Part shown: in pieces, positions 22,371-34,105 of the stretch
Layout: each line of letters begins with the position of its first letter
How positions within the stretch are numbered: position 1 is the stretch's first letter
Source: Mycoplasma sp. Mirounga ES2805-ORL
Lineage (GTDB): Bacteria; Bacillota_I; Bacilli_A; Mycoplasmatales; Metamycoplasmataceae
Reading direction: 5' to 3'
Length of the DNA stretch: 64,000 bases
Assembly: GCF_017084445.1 (NCBI RefSeq)
Contig: NZ_CP070947.1
Coordinates: 496,001 to 560,000, forward strand
Notes under the pieces: generated by a model
What the model was told of the DNA's origin: nothing
Databases searched by the model: none
What the model saw: only the letters and a program-made list of their open reading frames with translations
Made by a program: the position numbers and the translations under genes

Positions 22371-25300
22371 TTAGAATAATTTCATTTGATTAGTTTCTTC
22401 TAAGTCTTTGAAAATCCCCATATCAGTCATTTTTCCTATAAGTGTTTTATTAACGCTTGTTCTTCTTATAAAATCTTCAACAGAAATAAATGGTTTATTT
22501 TGCCTTGCCTCCACAACAGATTCAGCTGCAGCAACGCCTAAACCATCAATAACATCAAAAGGCGGAATCAAACATTGATTTTGTTCATCAACAACTCATT
22601 TTGATGCTAATGATTTATGTAGATCAATATTTGATATATAAAATTTTCTAGCATACAATTCTTCAGCTATTTCAAAAACAGGAATTAACTCATTTTCTTT
22701 TGTTGAACGCTCATATTTATTAATATTTTTTAATTCCGTTAAATAATTGGAAACTTTTTTTCCACCTTTAATATCAACCATTTTTTCAATGTTTATTGCT
22801 TTAGCGTGTATGGCAAAATATGAACCATAAAAAGCTAATGGATAATATATTTTGAATCAACCTATTCATCAAGCCATAAGAACATAGGCTGTTGCGTGAG
22901 CTTTAGGGAACATATACTCAATTTTTTTCATGCTCTCAATTTGTCAATTCGGAATTTTGTACTCTTTTAATTTTTGAACTTCATTTAAGAAAAGATTCGT
23001 CTTACCTTTTCTAACGATTTCCATAATTTTAAATGCATATGATGGCTCAACACCTTCTCTAATTAATTTTTCAAGAATATCATCACGACATGAAATTACA
23101 TCATTTAATGTAAATTTTCTTTTCATAATCAACTCCTGTGCATTATTTAACCACACGTTTGTCCCGTGACTTAATCCAGATACTGAAATTAAATTAGCAA
23201 AATTTTTGGGTTGAGATTGTTTTAGCATTTCCCTAACAAATGTAGTTCCAAATTCCGGTAAACCAAGAGCGCCTGTTTCTTCATTGCTTATATCGCTTGG
23301 TTTAATTCCGATACTTTTAGTGTTAGTAAAAAGGTCAATAACTTTGGGGTCATCCATAGGAATATCTAATCTATTAATATTAGTATATTCTTCAAGCATT
23401 TTCATAATTGTTGGATTATCATGACCTAATATATCAAACTTAAGAACATTATCATGTATTGCTCTGTAATCAAAATGGGTTGTGTACCAATCACTCGAGG
23501 TGTCATTTGCAGGATAATTAATTGGAGTGAAATCTTCGAACTCAAATTCCTTAGGTATTATTATTATTCCACCAGGGTGTTGCCCTGTTGTTCTTTTAAC
23601 CTTTTCAATTCTAGTAGCTATATAACTTATAAAAGCATCTGAATATGATTTATGTGTTTCTTCCAAATAATTTTTAACATAACCGTAGCATGTTTTAAAA
23701 GCAGCAGTGGCTATTGTGCCGGCCCTTAAAGTGTGTTTTTCACCAAAAAGCCTTCTTATTTCATCATGAATAGTTCCTTGGAAGTCACCCGAAAAATTTA
23801 AGTCGATATCAGGCACTTTATCAGCTTTAAAACCTAGAAAAGTCTCAAAGGGTATATTTTGGCCATCTCTTTCCATATCAACCTTGCAAGAAGGACATTT
23901 CTTTTTAGGAAGGTCAAAACCGCTACCTATTTCCTTACTATCAACAATTTCAAAACGCTTACATTCGTTACATAAATAATGTGGGGGCAATGGATTTACT
24001 TCACTAATGTCACTTAATCTAGCAACAATTGAAGAGCCAACAGAACCACGACTTCCAACTATTGCTCCGTTGTCGGTTGCTTTTTTAACTAATAAATGGC
24101 TTATTCAATAAATAACATCGAAACCATGTTTAATAATTGGGTTAAGTTCTGATTCAATTCTATTTTTTAAAAACTCAGGCAGGTTTTCGCCATATTTTTC
24201 TTTTGCGTTTTTGTAAACTAAATCTCTCAATTTTTGTGAAGAATTATCAAAAGATGGCGCAAATAAACCCTCTTTTACAATTTGAACATTATCGCACATA
24301 TCGGCAATTTTGTGAGTATTATTAATAACAACATCCTCAATTAACTTGTCATCATTTAAGAAACTAAATTGTTTTATCATCTCATCAGTTGTAAGAAAAC
24401 TTTGCGTTGGAATTTCTAACTGATTGTTTTTTGCTTTTTCGAAATTATAGAGATAATGACGGGCATTTTTGATACCCTTTGCATAAACTAAAACTTCATA
24501 TAATACTTTTTCATTTTCATAAACATACTTAACATCGCCTGTTGCAACTGGTATCTTTTTATGTTTTATTGCTGCTTCAATAATGTTTTTTAAACCATCA
24601 TAAATTTGTTCTTGAGTAAAATCACCATATTTTACTCAGTGTTCAAAAACTTGTGGAGCAGGAATTTCAACAAAATCAACTAACTTAAGAGTGTTAAGAA
24701 ATTTTTCTTCACTTCCAAAAAAATAATCATTGATTAAGCATCCCTTTAATGTACCTGAACCGATAAGTAAATTTTTTGAATTTATTAAATCTTCCACAAA
24801 ACACACATTCTTATCATAAAAATTATCTGTGTGAGATTTTGAAACCAACTTATATTGTTCTTTAAGTCCAGCATCATTTTTTACTAAAGTAGTAAATTCA
24901 TATGTAAATTCTCTCTTATATAGATTTGGATTTGTATACTCAGCTAGTTGTTCAAATTTTAAGAAGCCATTATCTCTCGCTATATTTATTAACATTAATC
25001 AAACACGTGCTAAAACGTTAGCATCATAATCACCTCTATGAGCTACTTTTGTATCATAAACAACGCCTACTCTGTTAGCAACATCAATAAGTTTGTTTTT
25101 CTTTTCATCAAATAAAATACGAGATAAAACTAATGTATCAATTACAACACATTTTGGAAATTCTACACTGTGTATTCTAAATTGTTCTTTTAAAAAATGG
25201 AAATCAAATTTAGCGTTGTGAGCAATAGCTATTTTATTATTCAAAATATCATAGATTTTTTTAAGTCCGTCTTTTGGATCTAAACCACCTTGAACCATAC

Positions 25301-26726
25301 TATCCGTAATTCCCGTTAATTGTGTTGTAAATGCTGAAAGTTTACTTTTGGACTTAATAAAAAATTGGTATTCATTTATGAACTTTCCTTCTTTAATTTC
25401 AGTAGCTCCAAACTCAATAATTTCATGATATTTTGGACTTAATCCAGTGGTTTCGATATCAAATGAAATAATTGAATCAACATCATCAATTAATCCTGTT
25501 AAGGTTCCTCCTAAAAATATGCTATTTTCTTTATTCAGTGTTGAAAAAGCTGCTCCATAGAGAGGCTTAATTTTTTGTTTTATACTTTCGCCAGAAAAAG
25601 CAGGATATCCCTGCACGCCATCAGTATCCATTATTCCAACAGCATCCATACCAAATTTTTTAGCTTGTTCAACAATATCTTCCGGCCTTAAAATGCCATC
25701 AAGAGTATTCATTTTGGAACTTACATGTATTTCAATTCTTTTGTGTTCAGCATTATCTTTTTTAGTAGGAAAGGGGTTTTCGGTTTTTTCATAATTATCA
25801 ATAAAAACAATAGAAACATTATTAAAACTATTGTCTGAAACAGAACCTAGAAATTTAATATAAGAACCTTCCTTTAAATCTTCATCTTCAACAGAGTTTA
25901 AGGGTTCATTTTTAAATCATTTAAAATCAAATGCATCCTTAAAGTCAGTAACTAAAAAAGTATATATATGTTTGCCATTTTTAGCTTGTTTATAATCTCT
26001 CTTGTAAATTAAACCACTCGCTGAAATTGGAGTTTTAGCTTCAAGTTGACTTAAATCAGAAATGTTATAGTGTGTGTATTTTTTATATTTATAATTGTTT
26101 CTTCCCACCTTAGATATCACCACTTTTTGTGCTTCATTGTCTTTAGTTTCAGCAACCATTTTTTTATAAAGTTCTTTATTTATACGTTTTTTTTCTTCTT
26201 CTTGAACATCTAGTTCTACTATATCTAATTCCTTCAAATTTAAGGTTAAATTTAGTTTGTCAAAACCACATTTTTTAAGAGTTAAATTTAAATTTTCAAA
26301 CACACTATTTAATTTTTCAAACTCTTCCTTGGAGGTTGTTGAACATGAAGCTTGAAAGTCTTGATTAATTTTTAAATTATTTTTAAAATCAAATTTTTTT
26401 AGTAATTCATATTTAGGTTTATTAGTAACAATATACTTTATGTAAGAATAAATATTATCTTTGCTATAAGAAAGAAAATCAAATATAAAAGTATGTTCAA
26501 TATTTAGGCCAATTTTATTTTTCCGCAACTTATTTCTAAAGGCAAAAAAATCACTTGGTTTAATTACATCCAAGAAGTGAAATTTAGCCTCAATACAATC
26601 TTTATCTTTGTCATAATTTACGATAAACATTTCCGTTTTTTTTAACTCGTTTGAGGGCTTAATATTTAACTTTTCACAAAGTTTTAAAAATCTATTATTT
26701 TCTATACTTAACACTTCATTTTGCAT
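22371..26726 (-). CDS. polC: DNA polymerase III alpha subunit, Gram-positive PolC type
   Basis: This is the 1451-residue replicative polymerase with built-in 3'-5' exonuclease. In order it has an N-terminal domain with an OB fold, and a PHP domain split by the DEDDh exonuclease (FDIETTGLSPKYHEIIEFGA from about residue 422; later IAHNAKFDFHFL). Next come a zinc finger (CNECKRF...KKCPSCK, about residues 919-945), the polymerase active site PDIDLNFSGDF (Asp about 972 and 974), and a C-terminal helix-hairpin-helix (GLGVAAAESVVEARQNKPF). PHP metal ligands look degenerate: HVSSKM replaces the usual HTHxSxM and MDTDG replaces TDHG. The start at 26726 lacks a clear Shine-Dalgarno sequence. Confidence 0.98.
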
Positions 26727-26804
26727 ATAAAGATTATTACATATTTTCTACAGTTGATAAGTAATAAATATTAAATTTATAATATAAAAAATTGTAAAAA
26801 AAGT

Positions 26805-26842
26805 ATAAAGCTTCCCACGATGAAAAACGTGTTAAGCTTTAT
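26805..26842 (-). terminator. Terminator between the small conserved gene and polC
   Basis: ATAAAGCTT and AAGCTTTAT pair, with an inner CACG/CGTG stem. On the minus strand a T run follows. It separates the 26848-27189 gene from the polC transcript. Confidence 0.7.
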
Positions 26843-26847
26843 TTGTT

Positions 26848-27189
26848 TTAGTTTGTGTATAATGAAAGAAATTCAATTATAGCTTCACTTCTTCTTTTAT
26901 AATATGTTGATTTTGAAAAGTATTCTTCATATCAAAATTGATTTTTATTTTTTCTTAAAAATTCTTCAATAATAATTTTTTTACTTAAATCAGTTAAACA
27001 AGCTAATGTTTTTGAAAAGTTTTCACTATAGTAATCCTCAATATTGGTTGAGTGTTTTTTATTTAGGTTTTGAAAATGGGTTGTATGTCAATTAGCTTTA
27101 GCTTTTGAAAGCTCAATTCTACATATAGCTTTAACGCCTTTATATTTTTCAATATTTGATGTTGCATAATATACATAGTCTGCTATCAT
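26848..27189 (-). CDS. Small conserved mycoplasma protein (MG284-like position next to proS)
   Basis: The gene encodes 113 residues with no signal peptide or membrane segment: MIADYVYYATSNIEKYKG..., rich in aromatic residues and charged helices, with three TGA tryptophans. GGAGGATTT precedes the ATG at 27189. It follows proS directly, as MG284 follows proS (MG283) in Mycoplasma genitalium. The assignment rests on position and general look, not on a computed alignment. Function is unknown. A terminator lies on each side, so it may have its own promoter inside or just after the proS terminator. Confidence 0.7.
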
Positions 27190-27198
27190 AAATCCTCC

Positions 27199-27229
27199 AA
27201 AAAAAGTAAAGCTGGTGCTCTACTTTTTT
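27199..27229 (-). terminator. Terminator after proS
   Basis: On the minus strand AAAAAGTAGAGC and GCTTTACTTTTT pair around ACCA, ending in a T run just before the next gene's ribosome-binding site. Confidence 0.7.
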
Positions 27230-27239
27230 CATTATTAAA

Positions 27240-28670
27240 TTAGTATGCCTTTGCAAACACAACATATCTATTTGTTTCTTTTCCACATGATATACATTTT
27301 TTAGGTTTCTTAGGTTTATCATAGTATTTAGGAATACAACGTGTTGATGCACCTGTTTCTTCTTTAATTTGATCTTCAACTAAATCTGGACAACAAAATG
27401 GAGCGATAACAAAATTTTGTTTGTTAATATTATCTTTAAAATCTTCGTAGTTATCTACTTCAACCGTTTTAATATCTAGTCTTTCCTTGGCCTTCTTATA
27501 TAAATTATTATGTATATCATTCAATAACTCATCAACTTTTTGCTTTAAATTTTCATTTTGAACAACAATTTTTTCTAAGGTGTCTCTGCGAACAAAAGTT
27601 ATAGAATTGTTTTCAATATCCTTTGGCCCAATTTCAATTCTCAATGGCGTTCCTTGGATTTCTGAATTTGAAGCTTTAAAGCCTGGGTTTTTATCACTAT
27701 CATCTAATCTAACTCTAAATTTGCTTGATAGTTCTTTTTTAACTTTAAGACATACTTCATGAACTAAATCATTTTTGTTTGCAAAAAGCTCAATAATGTC
27801 CACTTGATTAGGTGCTACACGCGGAGGTATTATTATTCCTCTGTTGTCACCATGAGTCATGATAATAGCTCCTAGCAACCGTGTTGAGACACCTCATGAA
27901 GTTTGATATGCATATTCAAATTCATTATCTTTATTTTTAAATTTTATATCAAATTGTTTTGTAAAATTTTGCGCTAAATAATGGCTAGTACCAGCTTGCA
28001 ATGCTCTACCATCTTTCATCATTGCCTCAATTGTATATGTTGAACAAGCGCCAGCAAATTTTTCATGAGGGGTTTTTTTGCCTAATATAGTTGGAATTGC
28101 AAGATAATCTTTTAAGAATTTTGCATAAGTTGAAATCATTCTCTTTGTTAATTTTCTAGCTTCTAAAGGATCACTGTGAACAGTATGTCCTTCTTGTCAT
28201 AAAAATTCGCGACTCCTTAAAAATGGGTTAGTTGTCTTTTCTCAGCGAACAACATTAGCTCATTGATTATAGATTAATGGTAAATCTTTATAGGAGTCTA
28301 TTGAATTTTTAAAAAGTTCAGCAAACAATACTTCACTAGTAGGTCTAATGAAGATTTTTTCTTCTAATTTTTTATCGCCAACTTGAGTGACTGTTGCTAA
28401 TTCAGGGTTAAATCCTGCAATATGTTCTTTTTCCTTATTAAATAAACTCTCAGGAATAAACAATGGTAAATAAACATTTTGTATGCCTTTGCTTTTAAAA
28501 ATAGCATCTAATTCTTTTTGAATATTTTCTCAAATCCCATAAGAGTTTGGTTTATAAACTAGCGTTCCTTTAACAGGTCCATATGCAATTAAATTACCCT
28601 GTTTAACAACATCTGTATATCACTTTGGAAAGTCTAATTCTAATGGTGTGATTTTCTCTAATAATTTCAT
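27240..28670 (-). CDS. proS: Prolyl-tRNA synthetase, eukaryote/archaea-type
   Basis: This 476-residue class II synthetase charges tRNA-Pro. It is of the short type without the bacterial INS editing insertion. Motif 2 and 3 regions read [24 protein letters not shown] and MTHGDNRGIIIPPRVAPNQV, and LFIPESLF, the IFIRPTSEVLFAELF segment and GTSHYLAQNF are typical. The C-terminal domain has the zinc-type pattern FCCPDLVEDQI...CISCGKETNRYVVFAKAY, ending in the conserved tyrosine. The ATG is at 28670. The gene sits between two terminators. Confidence 0.97.
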
Positions 28671-28762
28671 AAAAATTATTATATAAGCGAAATAAATAAA
28701 TATAAACAAAAAGTTTAAAAAATGAGTTTAGAATGCAAAAAAAATTCCTTTTTACTTTAAAT

Positions 28763-28792
28763 TAAAAAAATAAGGCTTTTAACAACCTTATT
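28763..28792 (-). terminator. Terminator of the ybeY-cdd-era-pepP transcript
   Basis: On the minus strand AATAAGG...CCTTATT forms a 7-pair stem with a 10-base loop, followed by a long T run. It starts a few bases after the pepP stop. Confidence 0.85.
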
Positions 28793-28798
28793 ATTTAA

Positions 28799-29851
28799 TT
28801 ATGATCTTTCTTCTGGTCTAGAAAATACATATCTTCCTGTTTCAGTAACAAGAACGTCATCTTCATTTCTTGAACCACCTAGTCCAGCAATATATATACC
28901 TGGTTCAACAGTTATAATGTTTCCTGGTTTAAGAATTTCTTTAGCGTTTGTTCTAACATAAGGTAGTTCGTGCACATCAATACCTAGACCATGACCGGTT
29001 GAATGTAGGAAGAAATCTCCATATCCTTTTTCAGTAATATAATCGCGACAAATTTTGTCAATTAACCCTACTTCAATTCCTGGCTTAACTGCATCTCTAC
29101 CAGCTTTTGCTGCTTCTAAAACAACTTTATGAAGGTCCTCTAATTTTTTATCAAGAGGCTTGTTGTTTGGATTGAAGAATGTTGTTCTAGTAATATCTGC
29201 ACTATAACCTTTATATAAAGCACCAAAATCTATTTTAACAATATCACCTTCTTTTAATTTTCTATCTGTTGGGTGATGATGAGGTTCCGCTGAACTTGGG
29301 CCAAAGGCTACAATTTCGTCAAAACTTTCTTTATCAGCACCATTAAGTTTCATTAAATAGTTTAGTCTTGCTGCAACTTCTTTTTCAGTCATTCCTTCTT
29401 TAATTCATTTAATTAATTCATTGTACGATTTTAGTGAAATGTCAATTGCTTTTTGCATAATTTCAATTTCTGCATCTGATTTAGCTATTCTCATTAATTG
29501 GCCACTTGTCCAAACAATTTTTTTTGGATTAATCATGTTTTCTAATCTGACAGCTTGTTCATGGATTAAGTAATCTTCTTCAAAGGCAACAGTTTGATAT
29601 TTCTTTTTATCAAAGAAATCTTTCATTGCGGTTCCTTGTAAAAGAACTATTTCGTCAACATTCTTGGCATTTTTTTGACAATATTCAATGTATCTTGAGT
29701 CAACGAATAAATATACTTTATCTTTTTCAATTACAACAAAACCATCTGTTGTTTGAACGCCAGTAACTCACAACCTTGTTTGAGGTGCGTTCGAAACATA
29801 TGCATCTATTTTTTGTTCATTAAACAATTTATTTAATTCTTCTATTTTCAT
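28799..29851 (-). CDS. pepP: Xaa-Pro aminopeptidase, M24 family
   Basis: This is a 350-residue metallopeptidase that removes N-terminal residues preceding proline from peptides. A creatinase-like N-terminal domain precedes the pita-bread fold with the five metal ligands: KIDFGALYKGYSADITR (two Asp), STGHGLGIDVHE (His), ITVEPGIY (Glu) and GSRNEDDVLVT (Glu). The GPSSAEPHHHPTDRKL block with its substrate histidine is typical. AAAGGAG precedes the ATG. It is 19 bases after era, in the same operon, and supplies amino acids from imported peptides. Confidence 0.95.
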
Positions 29852-29870
29852 AAGTTCTCCTTTAAATATT

Positions 29871-30740
29871 TTAATAACCTAATTTTTTTAATAATTGTAA
29901 ATCATTATTTCATTTTTTTGCTACTTTAACTTTTGTTTTTAACCTAACACCTATATTAAATTGTTTTTGCATTTTTTTTCTAGCATATGAGCCTATTTTT
30001 TTAATCATGGAACCTTCATTTCCAATAACAATGCCCTTTTGAGAATCTTTTTTAACATAAATTGTTGCTTGCAAATCAAAAACTGTATTATTTTCTATAA
30101 ATTCATTTATATCTACAGCAATAGAATGGGGTATTTCATCTTTAAGATAAACAAAACAAGCTTCCCTTATTATTTCTTTAGCAATAAATCTCAAACTTTT
30201 ATCAGTGATATTATCAACATCATACAATGGGGGAGAATCATAAGAATATTGTTTAACAATATTAATTAAATCCTCTTGAATACTAGCATCATCTTGTGAA
30301 ATTATTTTTTGATTATCAAAACCATACTTCGCAAGCTCAATTATTTTTTTGTTATATTCATCTTTATTAAATTTCAAATCAGATTTTGTATGCAAAACCA
30401 TTTTATGTTTAATGTTTGAAATTTTTTCTAAAATAATTTTATCCCCTTGTCCTAATTGCTCATTAACAGGTGTTAGAAAAAAAACAAAATCTATATCTTC
30501 TAATGCAGAATATGCATTGTCATTTAGTTTTTCTCCTAATTTATTTAATGGTTTATGAATACCAGGCGTATCCATAAAAACTATTTGTGAATCCTCATCA
30601 TTAAAAATACCAACTATTTGATCTCTCGTTGTTTGAGGTGTTTTTGAAACTATAGATACATCATAATTAACTAGTCTATTTATTAAAGTAGATTTGCCAA
30701 CGTTTGGACGACCTATTATTGCGCACATTGCAACTTTCAT
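29871..30740 (-). CDS. era: GTPase Era
   Basis: This 289-residue GTPase checks 16S rRNA 3'-end maturation and 30S assembly. G1 is GRPNVGKST (residues 10-18), G2 lies in TPQTTRDQIVGIF and G3 is DTPGIHKP. G4 reads HTKSD in place of NKxD, a common variant in Era. The C-terminal KH domain has VIGNEGSMIKKIGSYARKKMQ (GxxG). An in-frame TGA near the end extends the frame to the TAA at 29871. Its start shares one base with the cdd stop, and it sits next to ybeY, a functional partner in rRNA maturation. Confidence 0.97.
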
Positions 30741-31132
30741 TATTTTAGATCCTTTAATCTAAAGCCGCCCGGCATAACTTCATCAACTCTATACTTAACA
30801 TATTTTGTACCGTCATAATTGTACATATGTATGATTGCATCATCCTGCATAAATTCAGTAATAACTTGGCGACAACCTCCGCATGGGTAAGCAATATCAT
30901 CACTTGATGTGATTAAATAAATTTCCTTAAAATCTCCCACTTTCGCTCCATGAGCAACACTTCCAAAAAGTGCTGAACGTTCAGCACAAAGTCCAGAAGG
31001 ATAAGCAGCATTTTCGACATTTACTCCAGGGTATTCATCACCTTTGCTATCAATAGCTATTGCAGCTACTCTAAAATGTGAATATGGGCAGTATGATCTT
31101 TCTAATAATTTTTGTAGTTTTTTAAATTCCAT
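30740..31132 (-). CDS. cdd: Cytidine deaminase
   Basis: This is a 130-residue zinc enzyme that deaminates cytidine/deoxycytidine to uridine for pyrimidine salvage. The catalytic motifs are NVENAAYPSGLCAERSA (C-A-E) and YPCGGCRQVITEF (P-C-x-x-C). The N-terminal SYCPYSHFRVAA substrate loop is intact. It lies between ybeY and era, as in many firmicutes and mollicutes, and overlaps era by one base. Confidence 0.97.
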   Translation of the reverse strand: MEFKKLQKLLERSYCPYSHFRVAAIAIDSKGDEYPGVNVENAAYPSGLCAERSALFGSVAHGAKVGDFKEIYLITSSDDIAYPCGGCRQVITEFMQDDAIIHMYNYDGTKYVKYRVDEVMPGGFRLKDLK

Positions 31133-31137
31133 AATAA

Positions 31138-31593
31138 TTAATCCTCTCTTGTAATGTTTAATGGATTAAAAATCTCATCAACTATGTTGTTCATTTCTTC
31201 TCTTTCTTCTTCAGTTTCATGGTCATAACCCATAAGATGAACTAGACCATGAGTAAAGAGATAACAATATTCTCTTCTAACAGAATGATTAAACTCTTCA
31301 GCTTGACTTTCAACCTTTTCTGAGCTAATAACTAATTCTCCTATAGGCAAAATCGGCAACGAATCATAAATTGTTTTATCTCCAAAGTCAAAAGATAAAA
31401 TATCTGTTGGGTAATCTTTTCCTCTATATTGTTTATTTAATTTTTGAATTTTTTTATTATCAGTAATTGTTACATCAACAATTAGATCTTTATTAATTTT
31501 GAAATATTTACCTAAATTTTCTAAAATTTCATCAAACTCTTTTTGAAAATTAAATTCGGCTTTATTTTCTATAACAACATTAACTTTATTCAT
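31138..31593 (-). CDS. ybeY: Endoribonuclease YbeY, rRNA maturation factor
   Basis: The protein has 151 residues. The zinc site is the HGLVHLMGYDHETEEEREEM motif (H-x3-H-x5-H), and the upstream TDILSFDFGD block is conserved. It acts in 16S rRNA 3'-end processing and ribosome quality control, in line with its position just upstream of cdd and era. Confidence 0.97.
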   Translation of the reverse strand: MNKVNVVIENKAEFNFQKEFDEILENLGKYFKINKDLIVDVTITDNKKIQKLNKQYRGKDYPTDILSFDFGDKTIYDSLPILPIGELVISSEKVESQAEEFNHSVRREYCYLFTHGLVHLMGYDHETEEEREEMNNIVDEIFNPLNITRED

Positions 31594-31637
31594 ATTAATT
31601 ATTTTAACAAAATAACTAATTATTGGTTGTTTGATTA

Positions 31638-32021
31638 TTAACTAAATAACAAATTATAAAAAGTAGTTTTTCCATAAAATAAAGTTCCTATAAATTTTGT
31701 ATTTGGGATTAACTTAATATTTTTTGGTAAGCCATCAAACTCCACGATCAATAAATTGTTATATGTTTTTATATTTTCAATTTTTAATGAATATGTTTTG
31801 TTAAAAATTTGTATATTTACCGTTTGTCCTTCATCAATTAAATAGGATGAATTATTTTTTGAAACTAAAACTAAATTCTTTTTCTCGTCAACCAAAAATG
31901 AAACACTTATAGTTTTATTTACCTCTTTTAAAAAAATTCAAACAATAAAAACTATTGAAAAAATCATAATTAAGAATAAAAATATGTAAAAGTATTTATT
32001 TACTTTTGTTAAATTTTTCAA
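31638..32021 (-). CDS. Short membrane-fusion-like protein linked to C39 exporter
   Basis: The gene encodes 127 residues with a start at TTG (32021), chosen because AAGGAGG lies five bases upstream and no ATG fits. It has a basic N-terminus, one membrane segment (YIFLFLIMIFSIVFIVWIF, about residues 11-29) and a small beta-rich outer domain (SSYLIDEGQTVNIQIFNKTY, ending LFYGKTTFYNLLFS). The beta part with a DEGQTVNI turn recalls the barrel/lipoyl half of HlyD-type membrane-fusion proteins, in a much reduced form. It overlaps the end of the exporter gene by 26 bases, so it is probably its partner. I do not recognise a named family. Confidence 0.6.
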
Positions 32022-34053
32022 AAATAACCTCCTTATTATTAAAAATATAATTGTTGTTATGACTAACCTCAATAAACATTGAGTCTTTTTGAAAACTCTT
32101 AATATATTTTTTAATTTTTTTAGCCACTTTATTATCAATATTTTCAAATGCTTCGTCTAGCATAATTAACTTATATTGTTTTGAAAACAATTTAAACAAA
32201 TTCAATAGTTGTCTTTGCCCAGCTGATAAATTAGAGGCATTATTAACCACATTACCATTTAATGAAAAATTTAATTGATCCATAATACTACCCAATTTAT
32301 ATTTAGCAATATTATTATTTAATGTTTCCAATTGGCTAGTTTCATTTGACGTAATAAAGTCAATTATAGGTATATTAGGTATATATTGACTATTACTGAT
32401 ATAAATAATATTTTTTTGATAATCCTTGGAATTAATTGACTCAAAGTTTATATTATTAATTGATACATGTTTTAAAACATTTATTCCAAATTGACAGCAA
32501 AGAGCATTCATTAATGTTGTCTTACCCGAGCCATTATTCCCTTTTATTTGAATATTTGAATCAATCTTCCAATTATTAATATTTAGAATATCTTTATTTT
32601 TTAAATATCCAAAATTCATTTTATTAATTTGAATACATTTTATCTTTTTCAACTTAAAACCTTTATTTATAGGCAAATTAGTTTTCAAATTTAAAACAAA
32701 ATTAACTTGTTCAATATTTCTTTTCATTAATGATTGATGAATAAATAAAGAGCTTATCGATTCCACGGGATTTACAAAGAAATTCATGCACGTTAAAAAC
32801 ATAATAAGTTTTCCGGGACTCAAACTATTTTTAAAAAAGATGAGCCCAGCCGCATACACAACTATTATTGTTAAATTACCAATTAGCAAATTATTTAATA
32901 GTTTTTTAATATTCTCCTTTTTAAAAAATTCTTGTTCAATAAGTTTAAGATTATAAAAGTTTTTAAAATGATAATTATTTAAATAATTTTTATATGAATC
33001 AGTTCTAAAATGATCAGCAATATTAATTAGATCAATATCAGCTTGAATTTTTAAAACGTTGGATTGAATTAGCTCACTATATTTAGATTCAATTTGCAAA
33101 TAGTAAATAATATTAAAAATAGTATTTAGAAAAAGGATGCCAAATACAACCAAAAACAATATTAAATTTATTCAAATTAATATGCAAATAGAAAAAGCAA
33201 CAGAAAAAAGTTCTGAAATAAGTGTATATACAAAATTTGCTTGATACTCCGCAATCGGTTGAATGTACATAGTTCGTTTATAATAGTCACTAGTTTTTAA
33301 TTTAGAAAGTTCTTTTTTACTTGTGTTTTGAAGCACATTAAAAAAAGCATCTTTAAGTTCTATTTCAATAGAATTTGAAATCTTCTTTGTTAAATAACTT
33401 TTTAAATATGAATTAATAAATCTAACTATATTTAATCAAATGAAAACCAAAAACAATAAGGTTAACTCTTCTTTTAAATAATTAGGCAAAATATAATCAA
33501 ACACGATTTTTACGAAAAATGTTGAACTAAAAAGTAACATTAAATTAATAATTGACATTAAAAATAACATATAGGCAAAACGGTTTAATGAAAAGAAGTC
33601 GCTAAATTTATTTAGTTGCCTCAATCTAGGCTTTGATTTAATACTCGACCTTTTGAAAGTCGCAATAATTCCACAAAATATTTTTTCAAGATCCTTTCCT
33701 TTTAATACCTTTCTTTTTCCAATAGAACTATCTTGAATATAGAAGTAATTATTTTTAATTTTTTCCAAAACTACATAATGCGTTAATCCATTATTGTTAA
33801 CTAAAAGCATAATAGGCAGGGATTCATTATTAATACTTGTTAATGATTTAAAATCCCCTGAATAGGATTCCATTTCTAAATTGTTTAGTAATGCGAGGTC
33901 TTTCAATTCAGATAGATTTATTCCATCTACGCCGTAGTTGCAATTAAATTTAAGTATGTCTATATCAACTTCCTTTTTATAATACTTTTTTATAAAATAT
34001 TGAATTACACATAATCCACAGTCTTTTTCATCTTCTTGCTTTATAATTTTCAT
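31996..34053 (-). CDS. Peptidase-containing ABC exporter (C39 peptidase, bacteriocin-type)
   Basis: This is a 685-residue single-chain transporter. Residues 1-130 form a C39 cysteine peptidase that cuts leader peptides: Gln6, KDCGLCVIQYF with Cys12, GLTHYVVLEK with His91 and YIQDSS with Asp107 complete the catalytic set. A six-helix ABC membrane domain follows (about 160-430). The ATPase has IKGNNGSGKTTLMN (Walker A), NLSAGQRQLLNLFKLF (signature), KLIMLDEAFENID (Walker B) and EVSHNN (His). Such proteins cleave after a double-glycine leader and export the cargo. No leader-peptide gene is visible next to it. The frame is open throughout, with TGA as Trp. Confidence 0.9.
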
Positions 34054-34105
34054 ATACTTTTATTAACTAAAATAATTAATAAATTAAAAAAAAGGAAAAA
34101 TAATT

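Noticed and set aside
31938-32147. Lysine-rich minus-strand frame starting MKILIIKWLKKLKN
   Set aside because: Its first part lies in another frame of the ABC exporter's ATPase domain. Only its last part is real, as the start of the TTG-initiated accessory protein.
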